Of a stretch of 64,000 nucleotides of DNA, positions 49,601 to 61,700 are shown one piece after another. The DNA is taken from contig JAZBQD010000027.1 of the NCBI GenBank assembly GCA_036583965.1, positions 20,511,001-20,575,000 of the forward strand, in the 5' to 3' direction. Position 1 is the first letter of the stretch. Every line of letters starts with the position of its first letter. The notes under the pieces were generated by a model, which was not told the origin of the DNA, made no database searches, and saw nothing but the letters and a program-made list of their open reading frames with translations. This stretch comes from Prunella strophiata. Taxonomy: Eukaryota > Chordata > Aves > Passeriformes > Prunellidae. Made by a program: the position numbers and the translations under genes.

Positions 49601-52119
49601 TGGATAAAAAATAATAGAGCCTTGCATAGGGAAAAAAAATTAGAAGAGCTGATAGGCTTTTCAAGGGAAAATTTTAAAGAAATATATGTCACTAACAACT
49701 CAGCCATTGACTGCTTCTTCAACATAACATACAATTAGTTTACAAAGCTGCTTTGTTTAAAACCCCAATGTACAAACAAAAAAAAAAAAACCTGTTTTTC
49801 AAAAGCAGAGTTAAATGGAATTCCACACATTATCTATAATAATTTTATGGTAAAATTATCCATAGTTTCTGAAATCAGAGGAATATGTTCCCTCTTACTC
49901 TAGGTATGACTCAGCAAAACAGTTTGGAAGTTGATTTTAAAAGGCTCAGATCCCCCTTGAAAGAAGTTCAGGATTATCCATTACTTCATGTAGGTGATGA
50001 GTCTTGTCTTGCTCAACATTCCCATGATGGAAGCAAGCATTGAAATAATAGTCACAATTTTAATTTTTTAAAAATATATATAAAGCCTAAAATACATGTT
50101 AACAGTTTACATTACATAAAAAATTACTATTACAGAATTACAAGTCCTTTTCTGATGCCAAAAGGAAATGAAATAACAACTGAGCCTCTTTAGAAAAATA
50201 TATTCCTCAGGAAGAATAACATTTAATGTTTTTTTCACTGGGTGACTAGTTTGGGTTTTTTGTTTAATTAGCCAAGCATTCAGAACAGGATCAGATTAGA
50301 ATTATTTTTATGGCAAGTCCTCTATTAAACTCATTTTAATGTTTGTGTATGTGCATGGCTGTTTGGAACTCATGTAATAGAGCCAAAAAAATAGATTTCC
50401 TTTCTGTTACAATAGGACACTACCTTGGCCATTGGTGCTCCTATTGCTTAAGCATGGCACTTAAGCCCACAGTTATATCTAAAATGCCAGTAACTCTGTC
50501 AGGCTTTACTGCTGTTACTACTAAGCAGGGGCCTAACACTTCAAAGGGCTCAGTAGCTGAGCAAATCCTCCAAACACCGTTGGAATTAAATAACATGGCA
50601 CTGATGAATATAATATGAATATAGCTCATGTTTCTTTCTTCATTTACAAGATGCAGTGAGTCAGAAAAGTAGCACTTTCTGACAGCCTGCTCTGCAGTGA
50701 ATAGTGAGCACTGAGTCACCCACACCACCCCAGCAGAGCATCCTTTCCACTTGATATTTGCCATTCTATAATTAGAACAAACGACATTCCTGGGACACAC
50801 CAGAATGCTTTTAGTTAACTTTCTGCTTAAACCCATTTACAGAGTCTTTACTGTTCCTGCCTCAAAAGATAAGGTACACAACCATGACCTGTGCTATCTC
50901 CACTTTAGAGACAGACCTATTATTATAAAAGTAAATGCCACCCACTTGCTAACACTGGAGACTAATTAACTCTGCAATGGCAGCTTACCAAAGAGGGTAA
51001 AAATCACACTTGCCTGTACCAGCAGCTATCCTAGAAAATCAAGAGGATTAGATAATTCTTTGTCTTTACTGATCCTCCCCATTCCTTTTCCTTTAATTTT
51101 TATTTATTTTTAATTTCAACTTGTTTTGCTTATAACGATAATTTAAATATTGTTTTTGTAAAATTATAGTTCTCTCTATTCTGGTTCTCTCTGGTCATGA
51201 ACCCATTTCCTGGAAAAATGTTTTGAAATCCTTTTTATTTATTCATAATCTGATTCATTTTTTAAATTTTTTCTTTTAAAAGCAAGTCAGCTTGATTTCA
51301 ATAGCTATACTGAAAATTGACAGCTATATAGATTCATTAACCACATGGTATTGAAAGGAAATCTTTAAATCCCAGGTATTTAGGATAAATTTATTACAAT
51401 AAAAGTCAGTAACTATAACTTTAACTTGCACTTCACCATCTACATATCTGTTTAAGCCAAACTTGCTCAGTTTGAGAAAAAATTCCAAAATTATGTCAAA
51501 TAAATATGCAACTCATCCAAAGAAATAAGACCCAAAAAAGTAATGGCCAAGGCTCACAACACCAAAAGACACATACCTGGAGGGGAATACATTAGTTATG
51601 CAAGCATCAATAAGATTTATTCAGTTCAATTAATTGGCATTGGGAATAATAGCATGAACAATTTGCAAAGAGTCTCTGAACTGGCTGTAAGTCAGTGATG
51701 TGCTTTGGAACTTCCTACTTTACTTACATTTCTTTCTGTCCCCAGCAAACAATGAGCAAATTAGCTTGTCCTGATTCTAGAGAACAGCCAGCAGCAGGGA
51801 GGGCATGAATACAAATACTTTAGAACTTCAGTTCCATGAACAGTTTTAATGAGAACTCTTTTCTTTTTCTAGCTTACCATTTCACAATATTGAAACCTTT
51901 TGAAAAACAGAAATGGTTTTTATGCAGGACAGAGCTGATCAGAAATGGATTTCAGTCACTGCTGGCTTCAATGATCAAGTGAAACACATCTCTGCTACCA
52001 ACTGAGCTCGTGGCTGGATGTAAAGAAGTCTTCTTTTTGTTGTTCTGGTGTTCTGTCCCGGCTCTATAACACATAAAGAAGCAAGAGAGTTTAAAGAGCA
52101 TCATATTGCTGGTTTAGTA
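46691..52119. other. AT-rich noncoding stretch
   Basis: No gene or repeat family is recognised. The stretch contains a 13-base A run (49778-49790) and a short TG run near 48525. A segment at about 48440-48720 is rich in TAATTA, ATGCATTA and ACAATG-type cores. At 50343-50836 both strands are open for 90 to 131 codons without recognisable protein features. Confidence 0.5.
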
Positions 52120-52800
52120 GGACTTGCATGGTAGAGCAGAATTGCTAAAATGTCCCTCTGTTGCTACTTTTACAGCCTCTTGCTGTAGGGACCAAGTGGA
52201 AACAGGGAAGGATGCAGAGGATAAGTGGAGGGGTCCAACAGCTGGTATGTGCCACCACCACCACCCTAGAGCACCCACCCTGTCAGGCAGTTACAGGAGA
52301 CACAAAAGAGATTCAAAGAAACAGCACCCCAACAGATTCCAACAGAAAGCACAAGGTGGCTGCAGTGTAGGAAGGGAAATTTTAACTATGAGGTTCTGCT
52401 TGCCTTATCAAATGTGATAGCTGAAGTCATGCAAGAGTCACCCAGACATGTCAAGCTCTCCAGAAGGCCCTGAGATACAAACAGGAATAACTTAGCAATT
52501 GTTGACCTGGTATTTTTTAAAAACAGAACATATGGCCTGTGAAGGCTCCTTCTTCCTTTGGATCTAGTCCAGCAGTCAGGCAGATGAGTTCAACCTTGCA
52601 CTAGGGCATAACTGCCAGAGAACAAGTGCTAAAGCTGCCCCTTTGCTGCTGCTGCCAGTCTCTTGGTCTGTCCCTCATGACCCAGCTGGGGAGCACAGCC
52701 TGTCCCTGTCCCTGTCCCAGCCCTTTCAAGCTCTCCCCAGGAACTCCAGTGCCCCTCTGAGCATCCAGAGTCAAAGCTCCCCACTCAGAAACCCACACTG
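52120..52800. other. GC-richer, CpG-poor patches with short tandem motifs
   Basis: Two GC-richer blocks (about 52150-52390 and 52600-52800) flank a more AT-rich middle. They include a CCA trinucleotide run at 52251-52264 and three exact TGTCCC units at 52701-52718. A 145-codon minus frame at 52601-53038 joins GC-rich and AT-rich sequence and has no recognisable domain. Its hydrophobic start is compositional, so no gene is called. Confidence 0.35.
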
Positions 52801-55800
52801 ATGTGCATTCTGCACACTTGATATTAATAATAAGCCACACCAAGGGAATCAACCCACCCCACAACTCTTTAATACAAAAATCAAAGTGGAATAATATATA
52901 TATTTCCATTGTGGTAAATTTTGTTGCTAACTGATACGTTATCTTATATACATTACAAGTCCAGGTTTGCTGTCTTTCATGGATTATACAAATCAGCATA
53001 GACACACATACAAGTGACAACAGTAACCATAGCAGCAATAAAACTGCATCTGAAACATTAAAGAATTGCTATTGTATAAGATAAAAGTAAAAGGATCCCT
53101 TACAATAGTAATAAACTGTCATTTTATTCATCAGCTATTGAAAATTATTTTTAACTATTCAGAAATATTCCATCATTACAAGATTTTGATTCCAATCATG
53201 GAAGAATCTTTTCAAATTACAGAAATTCCTGATTCAGGCTAGAACTTTATTTTTGTACATCCTGGAAAATATACTATAAATTTTCTTTACTCTTGAAATC
53301 AGTAGTGAATTAGTCCTGCTCAGCTAGTTTTCAGTTGGATGAGAAAAAAAATGCCTATTTTCTGGCAGGATAGAATTGAAAAAATGCAATAATAAAAGTG
53401 TCTACTTACCTAACAATTATAATAACTAGATTTGTTCTGTCAACTTTGACTTGAGCTAAGTGGCAGATGCTGTTTCCTCTATACATGATCATCCAAGGGC
53501 ACATTAGGGACACTAATTAATAAACAGGGAAAAATGTTAGTGGCTAACTCATATAACCAGACCCAGCAAGGAAAATGAGTTTATTTAATGTTTCACTGAA
53601 GCCTATAAGAAATCAATAGCAAATACTTTACTTATGTAGGAACTCTATGTTGTATACAATAGGGTTGGCTTGGGCTATAAACAAAATTAATACTTCAATA
53701 TCTTTGGGTAAGTAATTTCATTACATATTTATACAGCATTAAATATAACAAAGAGTCCATCTAGATAAGATCTGTGGGTACTACAAAGGTATGAATACAT
53801 GAAACACAAGAAATTAGAAAGAAGCTACTACTATCTAACTATTTAATTTATACTAAGTAAACAAATTATTTTAAACTATGAGTTTCAGATTTTTTTCATG
53901 GCATATCTGTAATATTTATTAATATAAATCTTATTTATAATTAAGAATCTTATTTTCTTTCAAGTTTTTCCCCTACAAACTGTGGTCCTATTTTCTCTTT
54001 ATGGAACACATGTAAATTCTATTAATACTAATGAGAGTTTAGCCTGCACATGAAGGGAAGGCAAAACCCTTTTATGCTGAACACTTAATTAAAGTTCTTT
54101 AAAGAGTTTCATATGTGTTATAATGTGCAAATTATTTTCATACCTAACAATTTAAAAACTTGGAGGGAAATAGAAGTTTCATTCTGACCACTAAGACTGT
54201 GCATACAAGTTCACAAACAGTCCAGATTAATGTAGCCACAAAATCAGGGCACAGAGAGTGATAGAATTAATTTCTTGAGAGCTTTTCACATTTCATCAGT
54301 GCACCACTCATAACAGGTTCTCCCAGCCATCAGTTATGCCTTATTTGACTGTAATAGACAAGCTGTATTTGGGGCTCTGTGTTTTCAGCCTACATCAGTG
54401 ACTTACCAAACATATATTTATGATGAACACCTTAATTTCTTCCTTGTAGAATGCTGGCAAGTGACACATCGCAGAGCTCGTAGCAACAGTGTGTGCACGC
54501 ACACTGAGTGTTGTAGCAACCAATGACAAAAATAAAATTATAGTGGAAATAAGTATGAAGGACTGAATGACACCCAGAGAGTAATTGAGAAGGGACAGCT
54601 TGGTGATTCACTGGGGGCTGAGCTGTGCTTTGTACATTGTTCTTGTGAGGCAAGAATGGCTGCCATTAATAATTCTGCAATCAGGCTGAGAAACCATTCA
54701 TCTGAACACATCCTACCCTCTGCCACTGCCTCATCGTGGGGCTGCAAGGAGGCTATGAGATCCTTGATGGTTTCTGGAGCTCTGGATTTCCTCCTTGCTG
54801 CTTTCATCCAAGGGACATTAAAGGATCTTTCCAAGTATCCACTCAGATATACATCTGCAGAGTCAGAGGAGATGTAGAGTAGGTATGGGTAGACTGGCTG
54901 TGTAGTCCTCTCTGTAGAAGAGAGCCTTGGATGGCCTTTAGCAGTTCATTAAAAATTACAAAGCATTCCACATAATTCACAGGCAACATGGCTATTGTGA
55001 GATTTACTGTCCAAAACTCTCCAAACAGACCATTGCTAGCCTAGGAATTGAGGTAAAGCTGACCTGATAACAAAAGATTTGATACCTGCACCCAGTGCCA
55101 GTGAAAACTGCAGGGTGTGGGAGGAAAATCAAAGTGGGAATTAACTCCATCTGCAAACATGCAACATCATATGCAGACATGATAAAGCCTCTCAGGGAAT
55201 GAAATAGATTCATTCTGCATAACTCCTAGAAGACTTAAGGAGTGGCTGATGGATGGCTGAGAGAAGGGAAGAAAAGATGGCCATGTCCTAACATCACTTG
55301 AAGAATAATGGGAGACTGCAGAAAACAACACAAGAATTAGGACTGCCCTATGGCTGTGCACCACAACTGATCCAATGTCATTCAGCTGTAGCTTTACTCA
55401 TTGTTGTAGGTGTTAATTAGCAGATTTGGAAGCTATGGATTATAAAATCACAGAATAGTTGACTCCATTTTCACTTAGAAATGCCATGAAAAGCTGTAAT
55501 TTACTCTCACCTTGGGGGCTCCCCTGCCCCCCTCCCTTACAAAGCAAAGGGTAAGCAGTCAAAAGGATCTCAGTCAGCAGGCTCAGCACATGAACATCCC
55601 ACAGCACTATCTTATCAAATATTTGAGCATCATGCTCTTAAAATTTGCTCAGAGTGTGAAGGACATTTGATATGTTTGTTAAATTGTTTGTATCTACTGC
55701 TGGCAATTTTTAGCTGTGGATTTACTCTAGAAACTTGACACTGAAGTGAAGTCACAGGAAATCTGGATGTTGACATTGGCAATAACAGTACTCGTTCTAA

Positions 55801-58739
55801 AGTGGGAATAATAAGGATTATATATATCATTATTATTTGACCAAGTGTTGTTCACCTGAATTCCCATGGGAAACCTTTTTTCCCCCCTTGTAATGTGCCA
55901 CCTGCTCCTAAGTTGAGAACTCCAATTATTTATTTTCAGCCCTTTTTGAATCAGTAGTTAATCTAAAAGCAAATATGTCCTTTAATTTTGTTTCTGTGTG
56001 AGAGCTGGGAAGCTAAATGTTGACCAAATTTATAACTGCCAAAACTAATAACATTTTAAAACATTGACATAAGGGAAAGGAATAGGAAACCATTAGGACA
56101 TATCCCTTAACCACACTGCAAAGGACAGAGGAGAAAGATAAAGTGTTTGAATTGGAGAAAACAGGTCAAGCTCATGTCCTCACAAGTGTACTGGCCCTAT
56201 CTCTTCATGCAGGAAGGGTACAGAAAAGGGATACATGAAGATTACAGGATCTGTGATAAAAGAATTTGCTAAAAAGATGCCCAGGAATGTCAGAATTACT
56301 AATGTATCTTTTTCACATCTAAACTCTTAATGATACATATACAATTATCTCTGTAACTACTGCATTCACAAATCCATTTGCAAAAGAAGGCCTTATTCTC
56401 TACAAATTAAATGCAATACAATGCTATTTTTTGACAAAAACTCCAGGCAGTCTGAAGGCTGTTGCACTACCTACCCAGCCTTCACCCTCCAACATAATCT
56501 CAATCTCTCTATAGCACTACAGCCATCTTATCCTCTGGAAAACAAGGGGAAAACAGAGCTCTCCTCTTTCCCCACCATGCATACCATTTCCTCTAACAAG
56601 GACAGAGTTTCCTTTTGAAGTTTGATTTACAGGTGCTATAGAGCCATTGTGCTGACTGCATGTCAGTCTCCAAGGAAACAGGCAGCAGATATATTCTAGA
56701 AGCATCCCAAGAAGAAAAGAAGTGTTATCAAAAGTATTCTCAGCATAACCTCTGCTATGAGTAGAAGCAGAGTTCAAGGTCTTCTCTTGAATGGTTGAAG
56801 GATGCTGTGTTCAAATAAAAGGCTCCTAAGGAAATAATAGCAGGTCAAGCTGTGGACCTGGTAGGTTGTACAGTCTCCATTTCTGAAAGAGTTGGAGATT
56901 GAAAAATAATCTATTTAAAGTTTTAGAAAATCTTGATATTTGTTATAAATCAGCCAAATTTTAAGTTGGCATCTCCTCTTCCCACTTAGCACTTGGTGTA
57001 ATACATTGTCTTTGTGCTGCAATTACACTTCTCAGCCCAATCCATACCCACTTGCCCATCTGTATTTAAAAGTTGATGCTTAACCTCTGCCTAGATTTTT
57101 TTCTCACTCATTTAGAAGACTGAAGCACAAGATATTGCATCCCAGCCATCTCTGCAGCCCTCTGCTCCCAGGAGCCAAGCAGACAGGTGCCCTATAGCCA
57201 GGACAGACAGACAGTGCAGCAGCAAGACTCTGCAGTTGGGAAAGGCATCACATCAAAGTGTGCACTTCCATGATCATTAAAAATTTTCCGTGGCATTTTA
57301 AAAGTATCTACAGTAGAAACAATGTCATAACTAAATTATAAATGAGGAAATAAATTCCACTCTAAGTTCCCATCTGAATAAGGCATGCTTACTCTTTTTT
57401 TTTGTCTTAAACAAGGATTATTTTATCTTTGTGAGAGTTTTATCCAAGAAGAGCTGAGCTAATCCAAATCTAAAGTTACTAAAGCATTTTGGGAACACAT
57501 TAAATTATTGCTATTAAATAGTACTGACATTTTAATTATTGTTGCTGTTTTACTGAATGTTAGAAACAAAGCTTCTCAACACTGAAGCTCATTTTCTCTC
57601 TGAGTGGCACAGTTCAGTATAACCACACAAAAGACAACAGAAAACAAAGCAAGTAAAAAGAGAAAATAATGCCATGAATGATGGATAGCTTTGTTCCCAG
57701 CTTGGATCCAAGTGGACCATGCTAATTCCAAGCATTTCCACAAAATAATTTATTTTCATTTTATCAAGTTGCACTTTCACAACCCTCTCTGCACAGGCAT
57801 GTATCTGAACAGACACATACTTGCAAGAAAATATCTGAAGACTGAAGAAGGAAGATTTAGGCATTAGCAAAGTTCAAATATGAAAGTGAATAAATGGCAC
57901 TGACTAGGAGATGAAAAGAGCTAAAGAAATTTTTCAGGGAAAAAACAGTTAAAGTAATCAAACAAATATTGCTGGCAATTCTTTTAGCATTTTTCTTCTA
58001 CTAAATCAGAAAAAAAAAAAAAAGCATGTCATATACTTAAGATCTCATTTACCCCTGTTGTAGTGCTTATCTTCACCTTTCATAACTATGAATCCTTAGG
58101 ATACATATAAGCAATAAGTTCAGTCACTCTCATCAAGAAAATGAAGCTGTTGCAATACAATGTGGTCAATCTGTAATTTTCTACAGCAATTCTATCTGAC
58201 CCAGAAATTAAACAACTCTAAGTTGGCACCATGGAACAAGAGTTATCACTTTCTGTATACAGAAAAAGCTCCTTTTACCATAACAACCATGCATTCAGCT
58301 TAACCTGGCTTATGTTTTCTTCCCAGAATTGGCAGTAGGACAAAACAGTATTGACAAGACAGTCCTGTCAATACTTGTTCCCAAATCACCTACCTTGCAG
58401 GACATCATCTGCAGTTACCATTGCATTATTCTCCCATTATGAAATATGATTTAACATGACATTGTGCAACACAAGAACGTTTTCAAATCCCTATGCTACC
58501 CTTTTGTATTTCTTATTGAATTTGTCCTGCATTTGCCATATCAATAGACCTTTGTTATTTGATGTTAAAACATTTTAGGTAAACACAGATATATTTTTGT
58601 ATTGATTTCTACATCCCACGTGAAAACCAAATTAAATTTACAAGATTCTACCAAATGTTAACACTTCATGTGATATTTTATGCTCAAAAACATGCATCCA
58701 AAGTAGACAGCAAAGACACACTGCCAGAGATAAAATAGC
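52801..58739. other. AT-rich noncoding stretch
   Basis: No gene, RNA or repeat family is recognised. The stretch contains a C-rich segment at 55519-55536, a GACA run near 57202-57214, a 14-base A run at 58010-58023 and the hairpin listed separately. Frames near 54538-54877 are open on both strands. Confidence 0.5.
58347..58375. repeat. 10-base perfect inverted repeat, 9-base loop
   Basis: AGTATTGACA (58347-58356) and TGTCAATACT (58366-58375) are exact reverse complements. Pairing does not extend usefully outward, so the stem is too short for a typical microRNA precursor. The arms are not simple A/T runs, which makes a chance origin less likely than for the AT-only hairpins. Confidence 0.9.
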
Positions 58740-58789
58740 AAAAAAAAAAAAAAAAAAAAAAAAAATAAAAAAAATAAAAAAAATAAAAA
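58740..58789 (+). repeat. Poly(A) run grading into an AAAAAAAT repeat
   Basis: Twenty-six A residues are followed by three T-interrupted A blocks of similar length, a typical poly(A)-derived microsatellite. No AATAAA signal lies at the expected upstream distance. Confidence 0.95.
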
Positions 58790-61700
58790 GCTTTTTCATC
58801 ATGATTTGCATCAGTTTTTCTCTTTTCCTTGGAAAACCTTTTGCAAGCAAAGAGACAGGTGATGAGAGTTTGACAGTCATATACATAACAGCATCAATGT
58901 ATAGAGAGAAAACACAAGTCTAACTCAGCACCAGAACAAACAGACAGGGAATTGGACATGCTTGTTTAGAATCATGCCCAAGTGGGGAAAGCACAGAAGA
59001 TCAGATATTCACAGGGCCTAATCTAATAGAATACAAAATACATTCTGAGAAATTGCCTATTCCTCCTCTATCTGAAAGGTGATCAAGCCTTCAAATATCA
59101 AAGGAATAAAAGAGCAATGTGCAAATTTACCAAGCTCAAATTCTAAGATCTCTAGTGAGGGAGACAAAGAGGGGGCAGAAAGTAATTTTCATCATCGGGC
59201 AAGGATGCAGATTTACGTCAATGCCTGCAAACATTCTCCTCACAGTTTGAAGAAATAAAGTATTAGTAGTAGTTTACTCATTACAAGTCACTCAAAGTGA
59301 ACAATCCAAGTCATCTAAAGAACAGAGCAACAGTTAATTTTCAAAGAAACCACAAAAGGTTATATGAAATTATCCTCATTAAGACCCATTAACATTTGAA
59401 AATACTTGATGGCTTTATGCAGAGAAGCACAAGAGATATGCTTTTCAAACTGTAGTGATGAAAACATAATGAGCAGATTTTGTCTCCTGCTATCCTGAGT
59501 GATACAATACTGGAGGGACAATGAGTGCTCCTTCAGGCACCTGACCATGTGTAACAGAAAATCCTTTTCTATTCAAGTCTGAAAGAGCTGAGAAAAACCC
59601 AACTCACTCACTAGATGAGTTAACTTCTACCTAAGATGATTAGTTAATAATTCTAGTCCTTCTTCATGTCCTTACCAAATAAAGGAGAATAAATTTCTGT
59701 TGCAGTTCTGTTGTTAGCTCAAACAGGAAAGCCTTAATTCTTGACCATGCATTGACACAGCACTGATGCTGAAACCCCAAGTGCAACTCAACTCTCATTG
59801 GATAGCCTAATCAAATGCTTACAATGCTTTTAAAGCTGTTGTATTGACCAGTGTACCTTGATTATTCATAAAATTTAAATTTTTTATTGTGGAATTCAAA
59901 TGAAAGAATTATCTTCACAGTTATAACAGTAATTGTGCACAGCAGTCATAAACTCAGGAGTATAAGATTATGGATAATTTGAGAATAATGTGAAATTATT
60001 CCAGGAGTTATGCTAGGCTTGTTTTCTCTGTTTTAGATCAGGCTATTTAGAGAACAAATCCTAATAATGGAAAGACTCATGCTACTAAAATAAATGAATT
60101 AATTATTTCTCTAGTCACTATAACAGGAGGCAATGCTCTTTTTATCTTAATTGTACAACATACTGAACAATATGTCTAATACTTAAACAAAAGGGAAATA
60201 AAAATAAATCCAAGAAAAACTGGTGTGGTTGGTATGAACATCTGCTGACTTTTATAAAGGCGCTTAGTTTTACTGACACTTCCCACTGCAGTTCCTAAAA
60301 GACTGACACACTAATTATTTAAGCTGAGAATATCACAATTTTGAATGTATTTATTTCCCTTTATTTACACAGATTACACATATTGACCAAAAAAATATGC
60401 TAAGTGATAAAACTGGCTTCCAAAAAATACATGTTAAGTTGCTGAATGTCTTTCATTTAGAACCAAGATTTTCAAAGGTTGGAAGAATGATCATAGGATC
60501 TAATTAATTTTGAAATCAGCTGTTTATGCTCAAAGTAATCACTATTAAAATCCTGCCATTGCCTGCTACAAACATTAATAGTAAAAAGAGTGCCTCCTCA
60601 CTAGCTTTGAGAAAGGCAGAGCAGGTGCACAGCCTGGAGAACGTGACTTCTGCCACACCAAGTCAAGTGTGACATTCATTTAAGCAGGATCAGAAACACT
60701 CTCCCATTGGGAAACACACTTTCAGAAAACAGGATTTTCTTCTCCCCCTTTTGGACCCATCAAGCCCATGTATGAAATAGTCTTTCGATTTCAGGACAAA
60801 ATCGTTCAATCTGAAGAAGAACTTCTGAAAACCAAACAAACATGTAACACAAATGAAGGTTCAACAAATTTGCTGCTCCATTTCCTTTTGTTTCCAAGCA
60901 TTAACCTTCCCTCTTTCCTGCTCAGCCTAAAGCATCACCCTCATCCCCATTTCCTGAGAGGAAAATGGAGAGCCACCTTCACTATTCCAATTCAGTTGAA
61001 GAAATCTAGCTTTTCATTTTCTTCCCCCATGAACAAATGTATCAGTCAGTGATCAGCCAGGTTAGCAGGCACCAGACTGTAAGCAGAGGTACAATCCTCC
61101 AGGGGGCTCAGATAATACACTGGTGTTGTAACCTTTTGCCCATGCCAGCAAGGTACAGCAACTTTGATTTCCATAGATGAGCAAAGAAAAGAAAGACTGA
61201 TATCATCAGCATATAATGTCAACAGAATGCCCTTATCATCAGAAACAGGACAGGAATTCCCATGTCTGCAATGGAAACCAGTGTACTGGCTGTTTAAGAA
61301 GCTGAGCTCACAAGTAGGTGAGAAGTTGATTTCCCATTTCTTTCTGTCTTTACTCCCTCACTGTCTGAATTTCTTGAAATGAAATTTTTACATATGTATA
61401 TAAGTAAAACAGCTGTTGGGATTTTTTTAAGTGAACATTTGAAAACATTTCATTCATCAGTTGAAATCTACTACTTGACAGAAAATACTATATGACAAAA
61501 GCCAACTCCTATTTGAAAAGATATAGGAGTCAAATTTACAGTTTTACTATGTCTGTGATGTAACATTAAAGCATAATGTTAAAACCTTTCAGATTAACTG
61601 AGATGAAGCTTTAGATCTCCCCACAAACTTTTAAAGAAATTTAAAAGGACAAACCTAAGCATGTATAATGCTTTAGATTTCAATGCTCTTTCTTCAAAAT

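Noticed and set aside
50343..50836. Overlapping frames on both strands
   Set aside because: They have no motif or similarity that I recognise, and two-strand openness suggests chance.
52601..53038. 145-codon minus frame with hydrophobic start resembling a signal peptide
   Set aside because: The hydrophobic stretch comes from AT-rich sequence and the rest from an unrelated GC-rich patch with a TGTCCC repeat. The composition change argues against one gene.
55519..55536. C-rich segment as a minus-strand G-quadruplex
   Set aside because: It has three runs, one of them six bases long without an internal loop, so it is not a canonical four-run motif.
58740..58789. Poly(A) segment as the tail of a processed pseudogene or LINE
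   Set aside because: There is no polyadenylation hexamer at the expected distance, no coding remnant upstream and no visible target-site duplication. CR1 elements do not end in poly(A).
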